Positions 32,022-43,740 of a stretch of DNA of 64,000 nt are shown piece by piece (positions within the stretch are counted from its first letter, which is position 1; each line of letters begins with the position of its first letter). This stretch comes from Phaffia rhodozyma (Eukaryota > Basidiomycota > Tremellomycetes > Cystofilobasidiales > Mrakiaceae). The stretch spans positions 689,501 through 753,500 of the forward strand of contig JACGZH010000007.1 of assembly GCA_014706385.1 (NCBI GenBank), given 5' to 3'. A program made the position numbers and the translations under genes. Under the pieces are notes generated by a model. The model was not told the DNA's origin, did not search any database, and saw only the letters and a list, made by a program, of their open reading frames with translations.

Positions 32022-32760
32022 ACGTCAAACATACCGCGGTTTGAAGGAAGCTAAAAGGAGGTGATATCTGAAGGCCTTTATTCTTTGTGATGAAGTACGG
32101 ACGCTCGATCTCTTTTCTAAGCCGGACTTCTTCTTCTGATTTTGATTTCGACTTATGTATTTTTTTTTCTCTTATCTTCTCGATTGTCTTCTCTTTCTCG
32201 AATCCACTTACACTAAACACATACGTCCTCTCGTTTGCTCGAGTTCGTCTTTTATTATACATCCCTATTATGTTTGTTCTATTTCTTGTTCAAGTGTATC
32301 TGCCCTGGAGGCTTTTCTTTCCTTTCTTATCTGCTTACTCGCCCGCCCGCTCGCTCGTCTCGTCTCATTTATCTATCACGCTCGTCTCGTTTTTTTCTTC
32401 CTTCAATGTACATAGATTCTGTTATGAATAATTTGGTTTCACTTAGTGCAATACATGCATGAGACACTCCAAGAGAACAACGGTAGAAAGAGCAGAGGCA
32501 TAAATATGACCGGATAGGACGGTAAAGCATGAGAGATGAGAAGCCCTTTATAAAAATGCGATGGAATACAATATGGGGTTGTATGTTATGTGTTTATAGG
32601 TTATGAAATATGCATTCTTCTTACAACGTTGGTCAATCAGTAAAGCAGGCAAGTGAACAAGCAATAAGTTTGTTGATACAAGTGAACGATGAGATGTGTC
32701 AGAGATAGATAGAAAGAAGAAAAGAAAGAAAGAAGAGGAAGATATGAGAATAGGTTGCCC
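32022..32760. other. 3' region between convergent GH71 and PHAF1 genes
   Basis: T- and CT-rich non-coding DNA. Several ORFs here are low-complexity and not supported. Likely 3' UTRs and polyadenylation signals. Confidence 0.6.
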
Positions 32761-34798
32761 TCAGGACATGATGACGCTTTCGACAAATCCAGACTCCAGA
32801 ACTTCAAACACGATGTAGGATGATGCAGCAACCAGTGCTTATCGAACATGGAACAAAGAGGTAAACCCTCAAAGACTGGTCAGCCTTTCAAGCCACGCCT
32901 GTGTCACATTGCTTGTCAAGAGGAAACATACTGCTAGCTTCCAAAAGAACACCTTGTCCCCAGCCTTCACCTGCCCGATCAAGTTCCATCCCTAAACCTA
33001 ACGTTTCCTTCCCGAAGAACGTATGGCTGTCTTCAGCGGTAGTACCGTGGTGTTCTGGGTCTCTAGATTCTAGCGAAGAGGACATCGTTTCTAGTAGGAC
33101 GGCCGCCTAGCAACCAAAGGTACAAGAAAAAAGTAGGAGGGTTGAGTGAATAAAGCCTGACGTGCGCGCACTGTTAGATGAAACAAAATTGCTCACGCTA
33201 CGAGTCACATCCAATACTGAAGAGTCGCTCGAGGAAAAATTCCAGGGACAACGCTCGAAGCGGCCAAAAGTTACCGAGCCAGGCTGTATAAATGAAACGA
33301 ATTAGGGTTAGCAACGAGTACGGTCGAATGCGCGAGAGGACATAAGAAGTCGATTCGAACGAGGAAGTTGAAGTATAGGATCTTACAAGATTCGAGTGGA
33401 AGATCATTTTGATCACCATATGAGAGGGAGATAGAAGGAAGTCCTGATTGAATACGAAGAGAAGGGAGAGTTGAATTTACTTGAATGTTAACGCTGAGAA
33501 GGCCAAAGAGAATGGAGCGCAGGGTGTTGCTTACAATTCCATACTGAAGATAGTTCCAGAAATCTAAGTTCGGAAAGAGACAAACGGCCAGTTTAGCGAG
33601 CACACTCACGAACCACTCTATCTTCTGATAAATAAAAAAAAGGAAAAACACACAGCAACCCTGGCCATCAAATCCATCCTCATCTTCGCTCTGTTCCGAG
33701 TCTCCCAAATAATGAATCCTCAGACGAGAGTCTTCCTTCCAAAAACTCCGCAGCGGTGGACCAAGCTCGACCAGAAGATCTGTTGAGGTTGTTTCGTTCA
33801 ATTTGATCTGTAATGGCCCAATTGTGAGTGGAAGGAATGAGAGTATGGCAGATCTATTATGGGCCTATGAAAGACATGCGAGCGCGAAGCTCGATCAACA
33901 TGCCTGAACAGAGCTGAGACGTACAAGAAAGGTGATGGGAACTTACATCAATCGTCACCTTCTCTAGTTCGACTCGGTCTTTCTTGGTCTTCAATTTCAA
34001 CCTTTTCCATACTCTTTCCGAGTCTGAATCTTCAAACGTACTCAAACCTATCCGCCAATCCTCTCTCTCACACAGATGAATACTCCTCACTCGCTCTTCC
34101 CTCCATCCTTTCCCCTCAATATCTTCTTCTCCCTCGCCAGGCTCTTTCCCTCTAAATCCTAGCCCAGGATACCAAACCTCTTTGACCTCTCCCTCTCCTC
34201 TACCACTAGTTGAACAAGGCGATTTTGCTCCGTTGGTCTCCGATGGACTCCCGTTGAACGTTGGTCCGAAAACTGCCGAGGTGGTTCCGAATGTGAGTGG
34301 GCGATCAGGTGTACATAGCGATATTGGATCGGATTGAGTGGATGAGGACGGATGATATGTTAGGCTTAGTGTAGGAAGAGGCAGAGAGAGTATATGGATT
34401 TGGCAGAGTACTTGTTCAGGGGAAGTGAATACGAGGTGGATCGAAGGAAGTAGGACAACCAGGATTGGTGTGGTTGACACAGCCTGTCAACAAGAAGTCT
34501 GTACATCAGCGAACTCGGTTTTCCGTTTTCAACGAAGACGCAGGAGAGCATATACCTTAGTATCGTACTTGATATGGACCCAAGGATACGATTGTCTACC
34601 GGCGGATGTTCTGAGAAAATCCAGCGTCGAAAATAGGGTTGATCCTTTGTTGTGAATCGCATAGATCAGTGTTGGTTACTAGCTTTCTGACTGAATCTGA
34701 CTGAGGAACCTACCCAGGACGAACGGTCCAAGTGAGTGCTTTGCCAATGGAAGTATCAACCTAGGTCCTGTCTGATTTGCTTGTGGATGTTTGTTCAT
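32761..34798 (-). CDS. PHAF1 / UPF0183 family protein (C16orf70 homologue)
   Basis: A member of a conserved eukaryotic family linked in animals to autophagosome/phagosome membranes; its role in fungi is unclear. From ATG 34798 the first exon encodes RLILPLAKHSLGPFVLG, the family's N-terminal SLGPFxLG motif. Next exons: STLFSTLDFLRTSAGRQSYP, WVHIKYDTK, and AVSTTPILVVLLPSIHLVF continuing to VTID. Then IKLNETTSTDLLVELGPPLR and IHYLGDSEQSEDED, DFWNYLQYGI, DFLLSPSHMVIKMIFHSNLP followed by GSVTFGRFERCPW (the family's DILF...KFVLHTNxPG motif). The end is SYIVFEVLESGFVESVIMS, stop 32761-32763. At least seven introns. Codon character and ordered motif succession support a real gene. The Ser/Glu-rich insert near 34100-34250 is fungus-specific. 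Confidence 0.85.
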
Positions 34799-35111
34799 AG
34801 TGTATGTACGTCTATATGTGTGTATGTGTAGGTGTGTGCGTGTGTGTTCTAGCAAATATGTGTTGTGGATGTATGTTGTTCGAGATGCAATGGACTGATA
34901 ACGATGGGGTAAGTGGGGTTGGCGATTATGTGGCGTTGGAGATCACGCACGAGCACAGCAAAACGACATCATCTTCATTGCCTCCGGTTCAGCTTCCTTC
35001 TCACCCCCGGTCCACTTCCTTTCTTTCTTTCTTTCTTTCTCTCTTTCTCTCTTTCTCTCTTTCTCTCTTTCTTCCTTCTCTCCAACGCACGAGAAGAACA
35101 AAGAGAAGTCA
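34799..35111. promoter_or_regulatory. Short divergent promoter with CTTT repeat
   Basis: The 313 nt between the PHAF1-like and SurE-like start codons serve both genes. It holds a TGTGTG stretch (about 34810-34850) and a CTTT/CTCTTT tract (about 35020-35080) just before the SurE start. No recognised factor site was seen. Confidence 0.5.
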
Positions 35112-37089
35112 TGAGTACTAAAAGACTGAGAGTACTACTCACGAAGTAAGCGTTCCTTCATTCGGTTCTGCGCCTCTAGAATATCTCCTCTTCTCTAACC
35201 ATCACTTCGGCTACCGACGGATACTCTTGATCTCAGTGATGATGGCCCTCCGTCTACCAAGGAGTCACCAAACATCTTTTCATTTGCCAGGGCGCTTGAG
35301 AAGACCTTGGGATGGGATGTCAAGGTAGTCGTGCCTTCTAGTCAGAAGTCGTGGATCGGAAAGGCCTACCAGGTTTGTGGATCGTCTCTTGCCCTTCTCT
35401 GACTCTAGGCATCTTGTGCCAAGCGAATAACCCTTGTCGCCGGTGCGCCATGGCTGAAACATGCATCTCTGATAACTTTAGATCCAAGATAACATCGCAG
35501 CCAACTACTACTACCCTACTGAACCTGAAGGAGCGGTTAGTTGTCTGCTTGGGTCTCTTCATAGCTTCGAGGTTTGTTTCTAAAGACAAACAAAGACAGC
35601 TGCTAACCGGTCTTCTTGAAGTATATAGGGCGAGAAAACCCCTTTTCGGCGACCTCTGAAGGAAGGCGAAGTAGGCGAGTGGATTCTGTTGGATGGAGTC
35701 AGTACCTGTTTGATACGATTGGAGCCTATGGCTAGCATTCCGTAAGACAGATCTAACCAATAGTCATTTGATCACTCGCTTGATCGACCCGACTCTGTTT
35801 GTTCGTGCCGCTAGACACCGGCTACATGCACCAACATCTCGCTTTTCAACCTATACCCCGGCGAGATCGATCTGGTCATCTCTGGTAAGTTCGAACTGCT
35901 TGGATCTCGCTCTTCGAGCTGTCCCGTTTACAAACAGCTCAGGACTCGGTGCTGAATTTATACATGTATAACTCAATCGATCCGTCAGGGCCCAACTTTG
36001 TGAGTGTTCTATGTTCCACGTGACCTCGCAACTATACAAGAGCTGCGTCAGTGTAAGCTCATCTGAGCTTGATGCGACATGCAGGGTCGGAACTCTTCCT
36101 CTGCCTTTTCTCTTTCTTCCGGGACGATCGGAGCTGCTCTTTCTGGGTCCCTGTCTCGGACACGGTCGATCGCGCTGTCGTACGGGATCATGAATCGAAC
36201 GTTCACTCCTGAGTCTCTCCGACTGGCCAATATCGCTAGTGTGGAGATCATCCGTCGCCTCTGGGAAGATTGGGGGGTAGATACTAACGGCTGGGCTAGC
36301 AGAAAAGAAGAGATCGACCTCTACAGTGTAAACCTGCCATTAGTGGAGGAGAAGTTGAAGGATCCAAGAGTGTTCTTCACAAGAGTCTGGAGAAACAACT
36401 GTTCGTGTCAGAAGCCTGAATTCTACGCGGACCACACCAAACTGACACAACGTTTAATATCTATCTATCGACTTCGTTCGGACTCACCAGATGCTAGTCT
36501 ATTCAAACCGTTGCCTAGCGCGGGAACTAAGGAACCAGTGGACCCGACGAATCCTCCAGCGGATGAACAACTTGTGTTTCACTTCAAACCTGATATGCAT
36601 CCTTTGATTAACCCATTGGCGTCCACCGTACCCGTAGGAACTGATACCTGGGCGATCGATCAAGGTTTGTCTTTGGAATTAGTTTTCTTAAGAGATTGTC
36701 TAGATTCCCCTGTCTATTTTCTCAATTTTGTTTTAATTTTTGATGTGGTGTGTGTTCATCTGCAAACTAGGCTATATTTCCGTTTGCCCTCTAAGAGCCT
36801 GGTAACGTCCCTGCTACTCAGTCCATTCTTATTTCAACTCTCCTGATGCGCGCATATTCATTTGCCAATAACACCTCTCTCTCTTTGTCTTTGTCTTTTG
36901 TCTTTCCCCCTACGAACTACTACATGTACGAACGTGAATAGTTTTGCCGCACCGGAAGAAGAAGGAATGCAACTAGGTAGTGGGATCGAAGTTGGACCTC
37001 AACAAGGACTAGGGAAAGAATGGGTCATCGATTGGGCCGCTGCTGCCTCTCCTGGTGATGAGGGTGGAAGTACCAAAGCTGCTTTATAA
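35112..37089 (+). CDS. SurE-like nucleotidase/acid phosphatase
   Basis: SurE enzymes are metal-dependent 5'/3'-nucleotidases. The sequence gives the complete signature once introns are removed: RVLLTN|DDGPP (metal-binding Asp pair, split by an intron), VVVPSSQKSWIGKA, LLDG|TPATCTNISLFNLYP, IDLVISGPNFGRNSSSAFSL and SSGTIGAALSG. Exons: 35112-35146, 35237-35372, 35482-35535, 35629-35697, 35815-35884, 35989-35999 (11 nt), 36085-36664, 36771-36801, 36942-37089. In yeasts this domain forms the N-terminal half of Pby1, fused to a tubulin-tyrosine-ligase-like domain. Here the protein ends at TAA 37087-37089 without that domain. The C-terminal region carries a Gly/Glu-rich tail. The 11-nt exon is unusually small but keeps the frame and the GPNFGRN motif. 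Confidence 0.9.
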
Positions 37090-37396
37090 GAACCTGTTAG
37101 GGATCTCTCACTCCTGGGTTCTGTGTTGACTCTAAAGTCCGGTTGGCCGAGCGGAGCTGTGAAAAGGGTTCATCCAGAGGAACGGAAGACGACCTGATCT
37201 TATTTCCCCTTGCTTTCTTTCTGTTCCTTTAGAACAGCGCCTTTTCTTGACAATGTGTGACGATGAGGTCAAAATCAAATGGTTTCCCTCTCTAGTTCTC
37301 TCAGTTGCATCAAACCAAGTCAAAGCGAATTCGAAGTATGACCCTCCTCTGAAAGGAAAGAAAGAAATGAAAAGAAACCCCTTCATGAAGAAATGT

Positions 37397-40300
37397 CTAG
37401 ATCCTGACGATGTCAACTCTAATTCTTCCAAAGGCCTCATGCTCCACATCCCCTTCCTCGCCAAGACCACCACCTCCGGCTTGTGCGCCGGCTGCTGAAC
37501 GAGCAGAACTAATGAGAGACTCTTTGTCGATCGGATGGATGACGAATTTAGAGAACGTCCCTCCGGACGATCGTTGGGAGAGTCTTCCTGGGTTGACGAC
37601 GATCACAGAATCCACGATCTGTTCAGTGACGAATAGATAGAGCCATAACGAGGGTAGATCAGGATCACGTTCGATCGACAGCGGAGAGACAAGCCATCAA
37701 GAACAAGAAGAAGGTAAAGAAAGACGAGGGAAAAGAGGGACAGACTTTAGCGAATTTGCCGAGGTTGGAAGGAAGTAGCAAAACATCAGGACAGGTCTCC
37801 ATCTTTAGGAGATCATAGTGTGTCAGATCGAGGTTCACATCTGCGCTCGCTTCGATCGGGACTGGATATAACGGATAAAATCTGTTTTGGGCGAATGTGA
37901 AGGACAGACACATATAGGGGAGAGAGGAACCTTCATCTTGGTTAGCAAGCCCGATGATTCTCAAGAAGAGGGCTGAAGGAAGGGAAGGGAAAAAGGGGGA
38001 AGGATGCAAAATAGGACGAACGATCGCTGATGTAAGAGACTCCTGCAGACACCCGCCATCAAATCTCCTATCCCTCCACCACCACTCGTCTCGGTCGAGA
38101 TGGCTTCCTTTGCTTGCTTGAAGAACGTTTCTTTTCTTAGATGGAAGAGTGTATCAACAGAGGAGATCCCTATGAAGACCTCGTTGATGTTGATCAGGCA
38201 TGGATTCGGAAGTAGTCTGACCCTCTAAGGCAGGATAGGTGCCGGATGATGAAAGAAAACAGAAAGAAAGAAAAAGTTTGGGTAAGAAAAAAAAAAAGAA
38301 GAAAAAAAAAAGAGACAGACGAAGAAGGTCAATATATCAAGTTTACTCTGCTGGAGAAGACACACCTTGGACGGCAAGACGACATCTCTGTCCAACATTC
38401 CTTGTGGGAAACAGACCTGATCAGTGATCAAGTCTCTCACTCCAGGTACCAAGACGATCTGACTGCCAACAACGGTATCCAAAATATCCTTCAGTCTCGA
38501 AGAGATCTTTGATTGAAATATCTCGGTAGGTGATAGAGTCAGGTTTCCTGATTTGACAAAAGGATGGGCTGAGGAGAGAAATGGGCCCATCTATAATTGA
38601 AAGAGGGGTTAAATGAGTCAAAGGGAGTGTATGCGCGAAGCAGGCCCGAAAGGGAAAAGTAAAGCACGAACGAGAATGATGCAATCCGGCCTGCAACGCT
38701 TGACCTCTTCGACCAGCGCTTCAAGAGGCTCATACTCTAAATCAGCGTCTAATGTGAACGGTCCAGAGGCAGCAAAGACAGAGACCGGCTGAGAACCCAT
38801 CTTTGGACCGTGTTGCATCTCGAGGATTTCTGAGGCGGGCGTTGACGAGAACGGCGGAGGCGGGGGCTTTTTGACGAGCGAGAACAGAAAAGGAAGATTA
38901 AAACAGGGTGAGGCCATGTTTGGTTTCAACGATATGCGCGCAAACGAAGAAAAAAAAAGCCAAGGGAGACTAACGATCAACACTTCGTCTACCCAAAACT
39001 CCCGTCCACTTCCGTTTCTTCCCATGAAACCCCAGACGCCACCACTGAACAGCCCGACAGAACCGACACCTTCTGGTCCTCCTCTAACTTTACATCCCTC
39101 AGTGAATCTGATGGGTATCCTTCCACCAGCGCCTACGATTCTTGAAGTTTGAAGGACGAGGGAATGGTCATTGAGTTTCGAAGTGGTTTGTTCCGGATCG
39201 ATTGTGATTTGACCGACGGTGAAAATTTGGGTGGATGTCGGGACTGATGGGTCGGCTGGTTCGGGAAGAGAAGGAAATGCGCTGAGGAGGTGAGTAGCAA
39301 GGTCGTTGATTCTCGAGTCGAGGACTTTCAAAAGGAAGGGTCGTAAGGATTGGGGTGAGCGAGGAGGAAACAAGGGGGTAGAAAGTAAAGATGAAAGTCA
39401 TACCTTCGCTTCGCTCAGAAACTTTTTCAAACATGTATCGATCTAAAGAGTATGGTTTTTTTTTGTTAGTGAACAGTCAAGAAAAAAGAAAATAGGAAAG
39501 AAACAGACCAAATAGCAAAAAATTGGAAATGAAGAAAGAAAGAGAGCCTACAAGCATAGTCCTTTGGGTCGGCCCCGGCACTGAACGTGATTCTGCCTTT
39601 GACAGACGTTGCTGAGAGCGGGATGGCCGGAATGGGGGCTGGTTCAAGATGTGCGTTCAGAGTGTCGGTAGTAGAGAGAGCGTTCGTCCTGGAGTGAAAC
39701 TGGTTCGATCCGGCCGGAGTTCTGTAAGGATGGAACGGATACAACAAGGAGATAGTTATAGAAAGAGCGGCTATGCCAGAATTCTCCGGATGACACGAGG
39801 CTTGATGGTGTCACTTACAAAGCCGATGGGCTAGAAAACACAGAGTTTGATCCTTCTTTCTCTGGCGTTCCAATTTGTTCTGTCTTGATTGATGGGTTGA
39901 GCCTGGCGAGGGCTTCCAGTCTGGGTGTTGCGTTGGTAGGAGGAAGTGAGAACGGGGAGGATGCCGGCTCCTGTTTAGGTTGGCGAGCAGGGTTAGAAGC
40001 TGACAAAGACGATGATGGCCGAGGTTTCTTGGCAGAAGGAGTGGCAGGGTTGAAGTCGAGGCTAGAGTATGGGTTTGAGGAAGAAGGAACGACAAAAAGG
40101 GAAAGGTGAAGATAGAGTTGAGATCAAACGTCAGTCAAGTCCCGCAAACCGCATCGATCATCCCGACCATGCACATGAGACTCACAACTCCAGACCAGAT
40201 GAAATACCAGACTGTCTCTTGACAGAGCCATTGGCAGGTTTATGAGCCATTGATCCAGCCTGATGGGTACCTATGGGTGTCCTTCCAGCCCCGGGGATGG

Positions 40301-40659
40301 ATCTCTTGGCAAGGGCTTCTCTCTGGATTTCTTTATGAAGTTCCTTTGCGTTCTCCAACGTGAACACCGGGTTGGCACCAGACTTTGAGGGCTTTAGGTG
40401 ATTGAGTACGAAGGCTTCCCATTTGAAAAACAGTTCATCGGGTGGAAGGGCATATAGGCGGAGAATGGACAGACCTGTGAGAAAGAGAGTGAGAAAGAGA
40501 GTCAGTAGGAGTGAGTGAGCGGAATGGTACCAGACGGAACACCAGTCAAGAATTGAGAAAAAGAAAAAGATACATGCATTCTGCTTGGAGAGCATTGTCA
40601 GTGAGGATATGCTGCCCAAAGAGCTTTGCGAGCGTCTGCTTTGTCTTTTCTTCACTCAT
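37397..40659 (-). CDS. POL12: DNA polymerase alpha subunit B (Pol12/POLA2)
   Basis: Non-catalytic B subunit of the polymerase alpha-primase complex that starts DNA replication in the nucleus. From ATG 40659: MSEEKTKQTLAKLFGQHILT (helical N-terminal domain), FKWEAFVLNHLKPSKSG, a disordered linker (ATPRLEALARLNPSIKTEQIG), then the OB region (GRITFSAGADPKDYAC; VGQITIDPEQTTSKLNDHSL) and the inactive phosphoesterase domain (PVSVFAASGPFTLDADLEYE; CRPDCIILV; HPFVKSGNLTLSPTEIFQSK; SQIVLVPGVRDLI; SFYPLYPVPIEA...). The C-terminus contains VIVVNPGRLSQRSSGGTFSK and stops at 37397. About eight introns. Three ACGCGT boxes lie upstream, fitting cell-cycle regulated expression. Assignment is firm; individual exon borders are approximate. 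Confidence 0.93.
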
Positions 40660-40768
40660 ACTAAGGGCCAGTGATTGGGTGTGATGTGTCGAGGACGAGT
40701 GAACGAGAGCGCAAACGTTAGGATCGTTAATGAGAACGCGAGGGAGAGATCAACCGATCTGTTGACCG

Positions 40769-40815
40769 ACGCGTGGCGCGTGGAAAGTAATGACGCGTCT
40801 TTGCGCGTCACGCGT
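40769..40815 (-). promoter_or_regulatory. Three ACGCGT (MCB) boxes upstream of POL12
   Basis: ACGCGT occurs at 40769-40774, 40793-40798 and 40810-40815, that is 110-157 nt upstream of the POL12 start codon, within a very CpG-rich stretch. ACGCGT is the MluI cell-cycle box bound by MBF (Mbp1/Swi6) in fungi, which drives replication genes at G1/S; yeast POL12 is a classic target. Function here is inferred from motif and context. Confidence 0.6.
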
Positions 40816-40911
40816 TACGTGACGCGACACGACACGACACGACGCGAACCCTGAGACACTTCCTTCCCCTTAATGAAATCTTACGTAACACCCCCGATCG
40901 CCCTTCAAGGC

Positions 40912-41100
40912 CTAGGCCCAGGCCCAGGCTCGCACCCACGCCCACGCCCAAGCCCACGCCCGTGCTCTCGCCCCTCGTCCTCTGTCACACCGAGGGTCGC
41001 CCGGATCCGGAGCCAGGGTCGACCCCGCGCGCGTGCGCGCAGACTGCAGCCCAGTGGGGATGACTGCCGTTGTCGTCGTTGTTGTTGTTGTTGTTGCCGT
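40912..41100. repeat. GC-rich CCCAGG/CCCACG and TGTTGT repeats
   Basis: Tandem hexamer-like repeats (about 40912-40975) are followed by a GCGCGCGTGCGCGC stretch (about 41027-41040) and TGT repeats (about 41076-41095), then TGTATG/GTGAG repeats to about 41190. The overlapping ORFs on both strands are repeat artefacts. Between 40660 and 41656 no other gene is supported. Confidence 0.7.
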
Positions 41101-41656
41101 TGTCTGTCGATGTTGAAGGAGGAAGTGCTGGGGGAGAGATGGGTATGTGTATGTGTATGTGAATGTGTATGTGAGTGGGTGTGCGAGAACACAGATGAGA
41201 ACAGGAATGAGAACACATGTGAGACGCTGTGTGAGAAGCAAGAACCGGATGGACAGAGATCGATGGCAGCCGAACGCAGGAACCAAAGTTGATCCGGCCG
41301 GGGCCACCGAGGCGAACAGGATTTTTTTTACCTGCCGGCTAATTTCCTTTTGTTTTTCTTTTCTTCCTTCTCATCGTCAACCCTCATTTTCCGTTTTCGT
41401 CTTCGATTTGCTTTCTTGAAATCTCGTTCGCCTCGTTTCTATCGTCGACACTCATTCACTTCCATACATCCACATCCCTCGTTCTCCTTCGTCTTCGTTT
41501 TCGTCCCCTTTTTCTCCGTTGAGCCTCAGTTGCAAGTCAACGTCCACACGTTCTTTAAAGACTCTCCCACCCTCTTGGTTTCTTATACCTGATCGTCATA
41601 CCACCCATCCGTTCTTGCTTCGTACTCTTCGTATCCCCATCTCTGTTCACTCAACC

Positions 41657-43066
41657 ATGCTCTTCACAAACACGGCCGCAGCAGCTATTCTCGTGCTTTC
41701 TTCCTTTGGCCTGGCAGCCAACCATGGAACAGCCGGTAACAGAAACCACAACAGAGCTCTGAACAATAAGCGAGCGGCAGCCAGCCCTCTGTTCGATATT
41801 CATGGCAGACAGCTCCCTGGATCCGTCCAGATGAGGAAGCGAACGACCGGAGCTTGCAAAGCAAAGTCTTCTTCCTCCAGCGTTCTTTCTTCTTCTTCTT
41901 CTTCTTCTTCTTCTTCTTCCTCCTCCACGGCTGTCTACACTGCTAGCTCTTCCAAGCCGGTCGCTACAACCACTACTGCTGCCACCGTCGCCACCTCAAA
42001 GGCATCATCTTACTCATCTTCCCCGTCTTCTTCTGTTGTTTCCACCTCGACTGCCCAGATCGTTCAGGCCGCCGCAGCCACCACTACCTCCAATGCCGCC
42101 GCCTCCTCTTCCTCCTCGGTCAAGGTCTCTTCCACCTTATCCTCCTCGGTCAAGGCTTCTTCCACCGCTTCTAGCGCCGTCGCTTCGGCCACCTCGACCA
42201 GCACGTACTCTGCCTGGATTCCCAACGGTAACAAAGCCGGAATCTCTGCTGGAGACACCTATGATATCATGTCTCCATACATCGGATGGTGGTACGACTG
42301 GTACGTCTCCTCTCTTCCTTTTTCGTCACGCTGTTTAGTCCTCTCTTCTCGCTCATTTCTTATTGATATTCGATATGTCTTCTCTTACACACGCCCATCT
42401 ACCCATAGGTCCGCCAACCCGTCCGGACATACCGGAACTCCGATCGCGGTCAACATGCTTTGGGGAGGAGGAACAGTCGACGCGACCGATGCCTCTCGGC
42501 TGGCCGCTTTCAAAGCGCTCACCTACACTCCGAAATTCGTCTTTGGATTTGAGGAGCCCGATTGTGCCGCAGGAAGTGGCTCGTCTGGGCTATCGGAGAT
42601 CACTGGAGCGCTCCTTTGGAACCAGCTCGTCGGGCCACTCAAAGCAAAGGGTTCTGTTCTTGGTTCGCCTTCGATGTGCAAGCAACTCGACGAGACTTGG
42701 CTTACGCCGTTCAAGAACTTGATCGAGGTCGACTGGGACTTTACCAGCGTTCACATCAACAAGAACTCCATGGCCGGCGTCAAGGCCGATCTCGATTACT
42801 TTTACAACAAGTACGGGAAACCGATGATGGTCAACGAGTTTGCCTGTGTCGATGACTCTTCTAGCTTTGTTCCCTGCACCGATCAGACTGCTATCAACAC
42901 CTTCATCGCCGACATCGTTGACATCTTTGAAGCCGACAGCCGAGTCATCGGTTACGCCATGAGCAACGGTGACGGTCTTGGCACCGTCTGGCCCGCCTGG
43001 TCAAACGGTGCGCTCACCGAAAGTGGACAGGCTTATCTGACCGCCGTCAAGAAGTATCACTCTTAA
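41657..43066 (+). CDS. Secreted GH128 beta-1,3-glucanase (Asl1-like)
   Basis: Likely acts on beta-1,3-glucan in the cell wall or outside the cell. From ATG 41657 there is a signal peptide (MLFTNTAAAAILVLSSFGLA), a basic region with KR pairs that may be cleaved (ALNNKRAAA, MRKRTTG), a long Ser/Thr linker (41875-42190) with a TCT/TTC repeat, and the GH128 domain: KAGISAGDTYDIMSPYIGWW, AVNMLWGGG, FVFGFEEPDCAAGSG, IEVDWDFTSVHIN, YFYNKYGKPMMVNEFACVDD and VIGYAMSNGDG. Glu residues in GFEEPD and VNEFA match the expected acid/base and nucleophile. One intron, 42301-42408, interrupts DWSANPSG. The start follows a CT-rich leader. Confidence 0.93.
   Translation: MLFTNTAAAAILVLSSFGLAANHGTAGNRNHNRALNNKRAAASPLFDIHGRQLPGSVQMRKRTTGACKAKSSSSSVLSSSSSSSSSSSSSTAVYTASSSKPVATTTTAATVATSKASSYSSSPSSSVVSTSTAQIVQAAAATTTSNAAASSSSSVKVSSTLSSSVKASSTASSAVASATSTSTYSAWIPNGNKAGISAGDTYDIMSPYIGWWYDWYVSSLPFSSRCLVLSSRSFLIDIRYVFSYTRPSTHRSANPSGHTGTPIAVNMLWGGGTVDATDASRLAAFKALTYTPKFVFGFEEPDCAAGSGSSGLSEITGALLWNQLVGPLKAKGSVLGSPSMCKQLDETWLTPFKNLIEVDWDFTSVHINKNSMAGVKADLDYFYNKYGKPMMVNEFACVDDSSSFVPCTDQTAINTFIADIVDIFEADSRVIGYAMSNGDGLGTVWPAWSNGALTESGQAYLTAVKKYHS
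41885..41930. repeat. TCT/TTC trinucleotide repeat coding for Ser in GH128
   Basis: A tandem TTC/TCT run in frame encodes a stretch of Ser residues in the linker of the GH128 protein. Such repeats often vary in length between strains. Confidence 0.8.
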
Positions 43067-43740
43067 ACCATGCCTGAATAAGTCGTCCATGAACCCTGGT
43101 GGCCGTGGGCCTCGGCGGTCTTGAGCTCCACCCTTGGAAAGAATATCTGCAGTTTTTTTGCCTCTCAATCTTTCCTTGTTAATTTTCCCACCATCTTTTT
43201 CTTTTTCTTTTCTCTTTTCGCGTGCTGACGAGTGTGGATTGCTCGCTAGTCTCCTACCTCTTAATCTTCTGCTTTAGTCAGAAACAGGATGAGCAGGATC
43301 TCATCTTGGTTTGAATCTCTCTGAGTGAGCCTTGCTTGATGCAAACTTGGCTTTCTCGTTTTTTTCTTCTCTCTTTTCTTTGCTTATTTATTCGACCATC
43401 TTTTGTTATAAACCATCTTTCACATATCTCTCTACCTTTACTTAAACCTTTTCTTCTTACTTTTCCTCGTTCACCTCGCTCTGGTCAGTGAGATCTAGAA
43501 ATGGGATGACCCTCTGTTACAGTTTTCTTTTGATCCTGTGCTAGAATCGTAGTGCGCAAAGAGGACGTCTTGCTCACTCTGGTCCTCGCTCGCGCACGAA
43601 AAGGGGCCGTGCTGGAATGTTTACGTAAGATAGTATGAAACGCCAAAACAGGCCAACTCTTTTCGCTCAAAACTCGACTCATCTTAAAACACTTCGCTCC
43701 ATCTCACACCCGTCTCGACACAACCGATACATCGTTCATC
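43067..43740. other. Intergenic region GH128 / FKBP
   Basis: T-rich 3' flank of GH128 and promoter of the FKBP gene. No supported gene or RNA. Confidence 0.6.

Noticed and set aside
35020..35080. CTTT repeat as a mobile-element end
   Set aside because: It is a simple pyrimidine tract just before a start codon, as in many other genes of this window.
40873..41307. Long overlapping ORFs on both strands
   Set aside because: They translate GC-rich hexamer, TGT and GTATGT repeats and show no family features.
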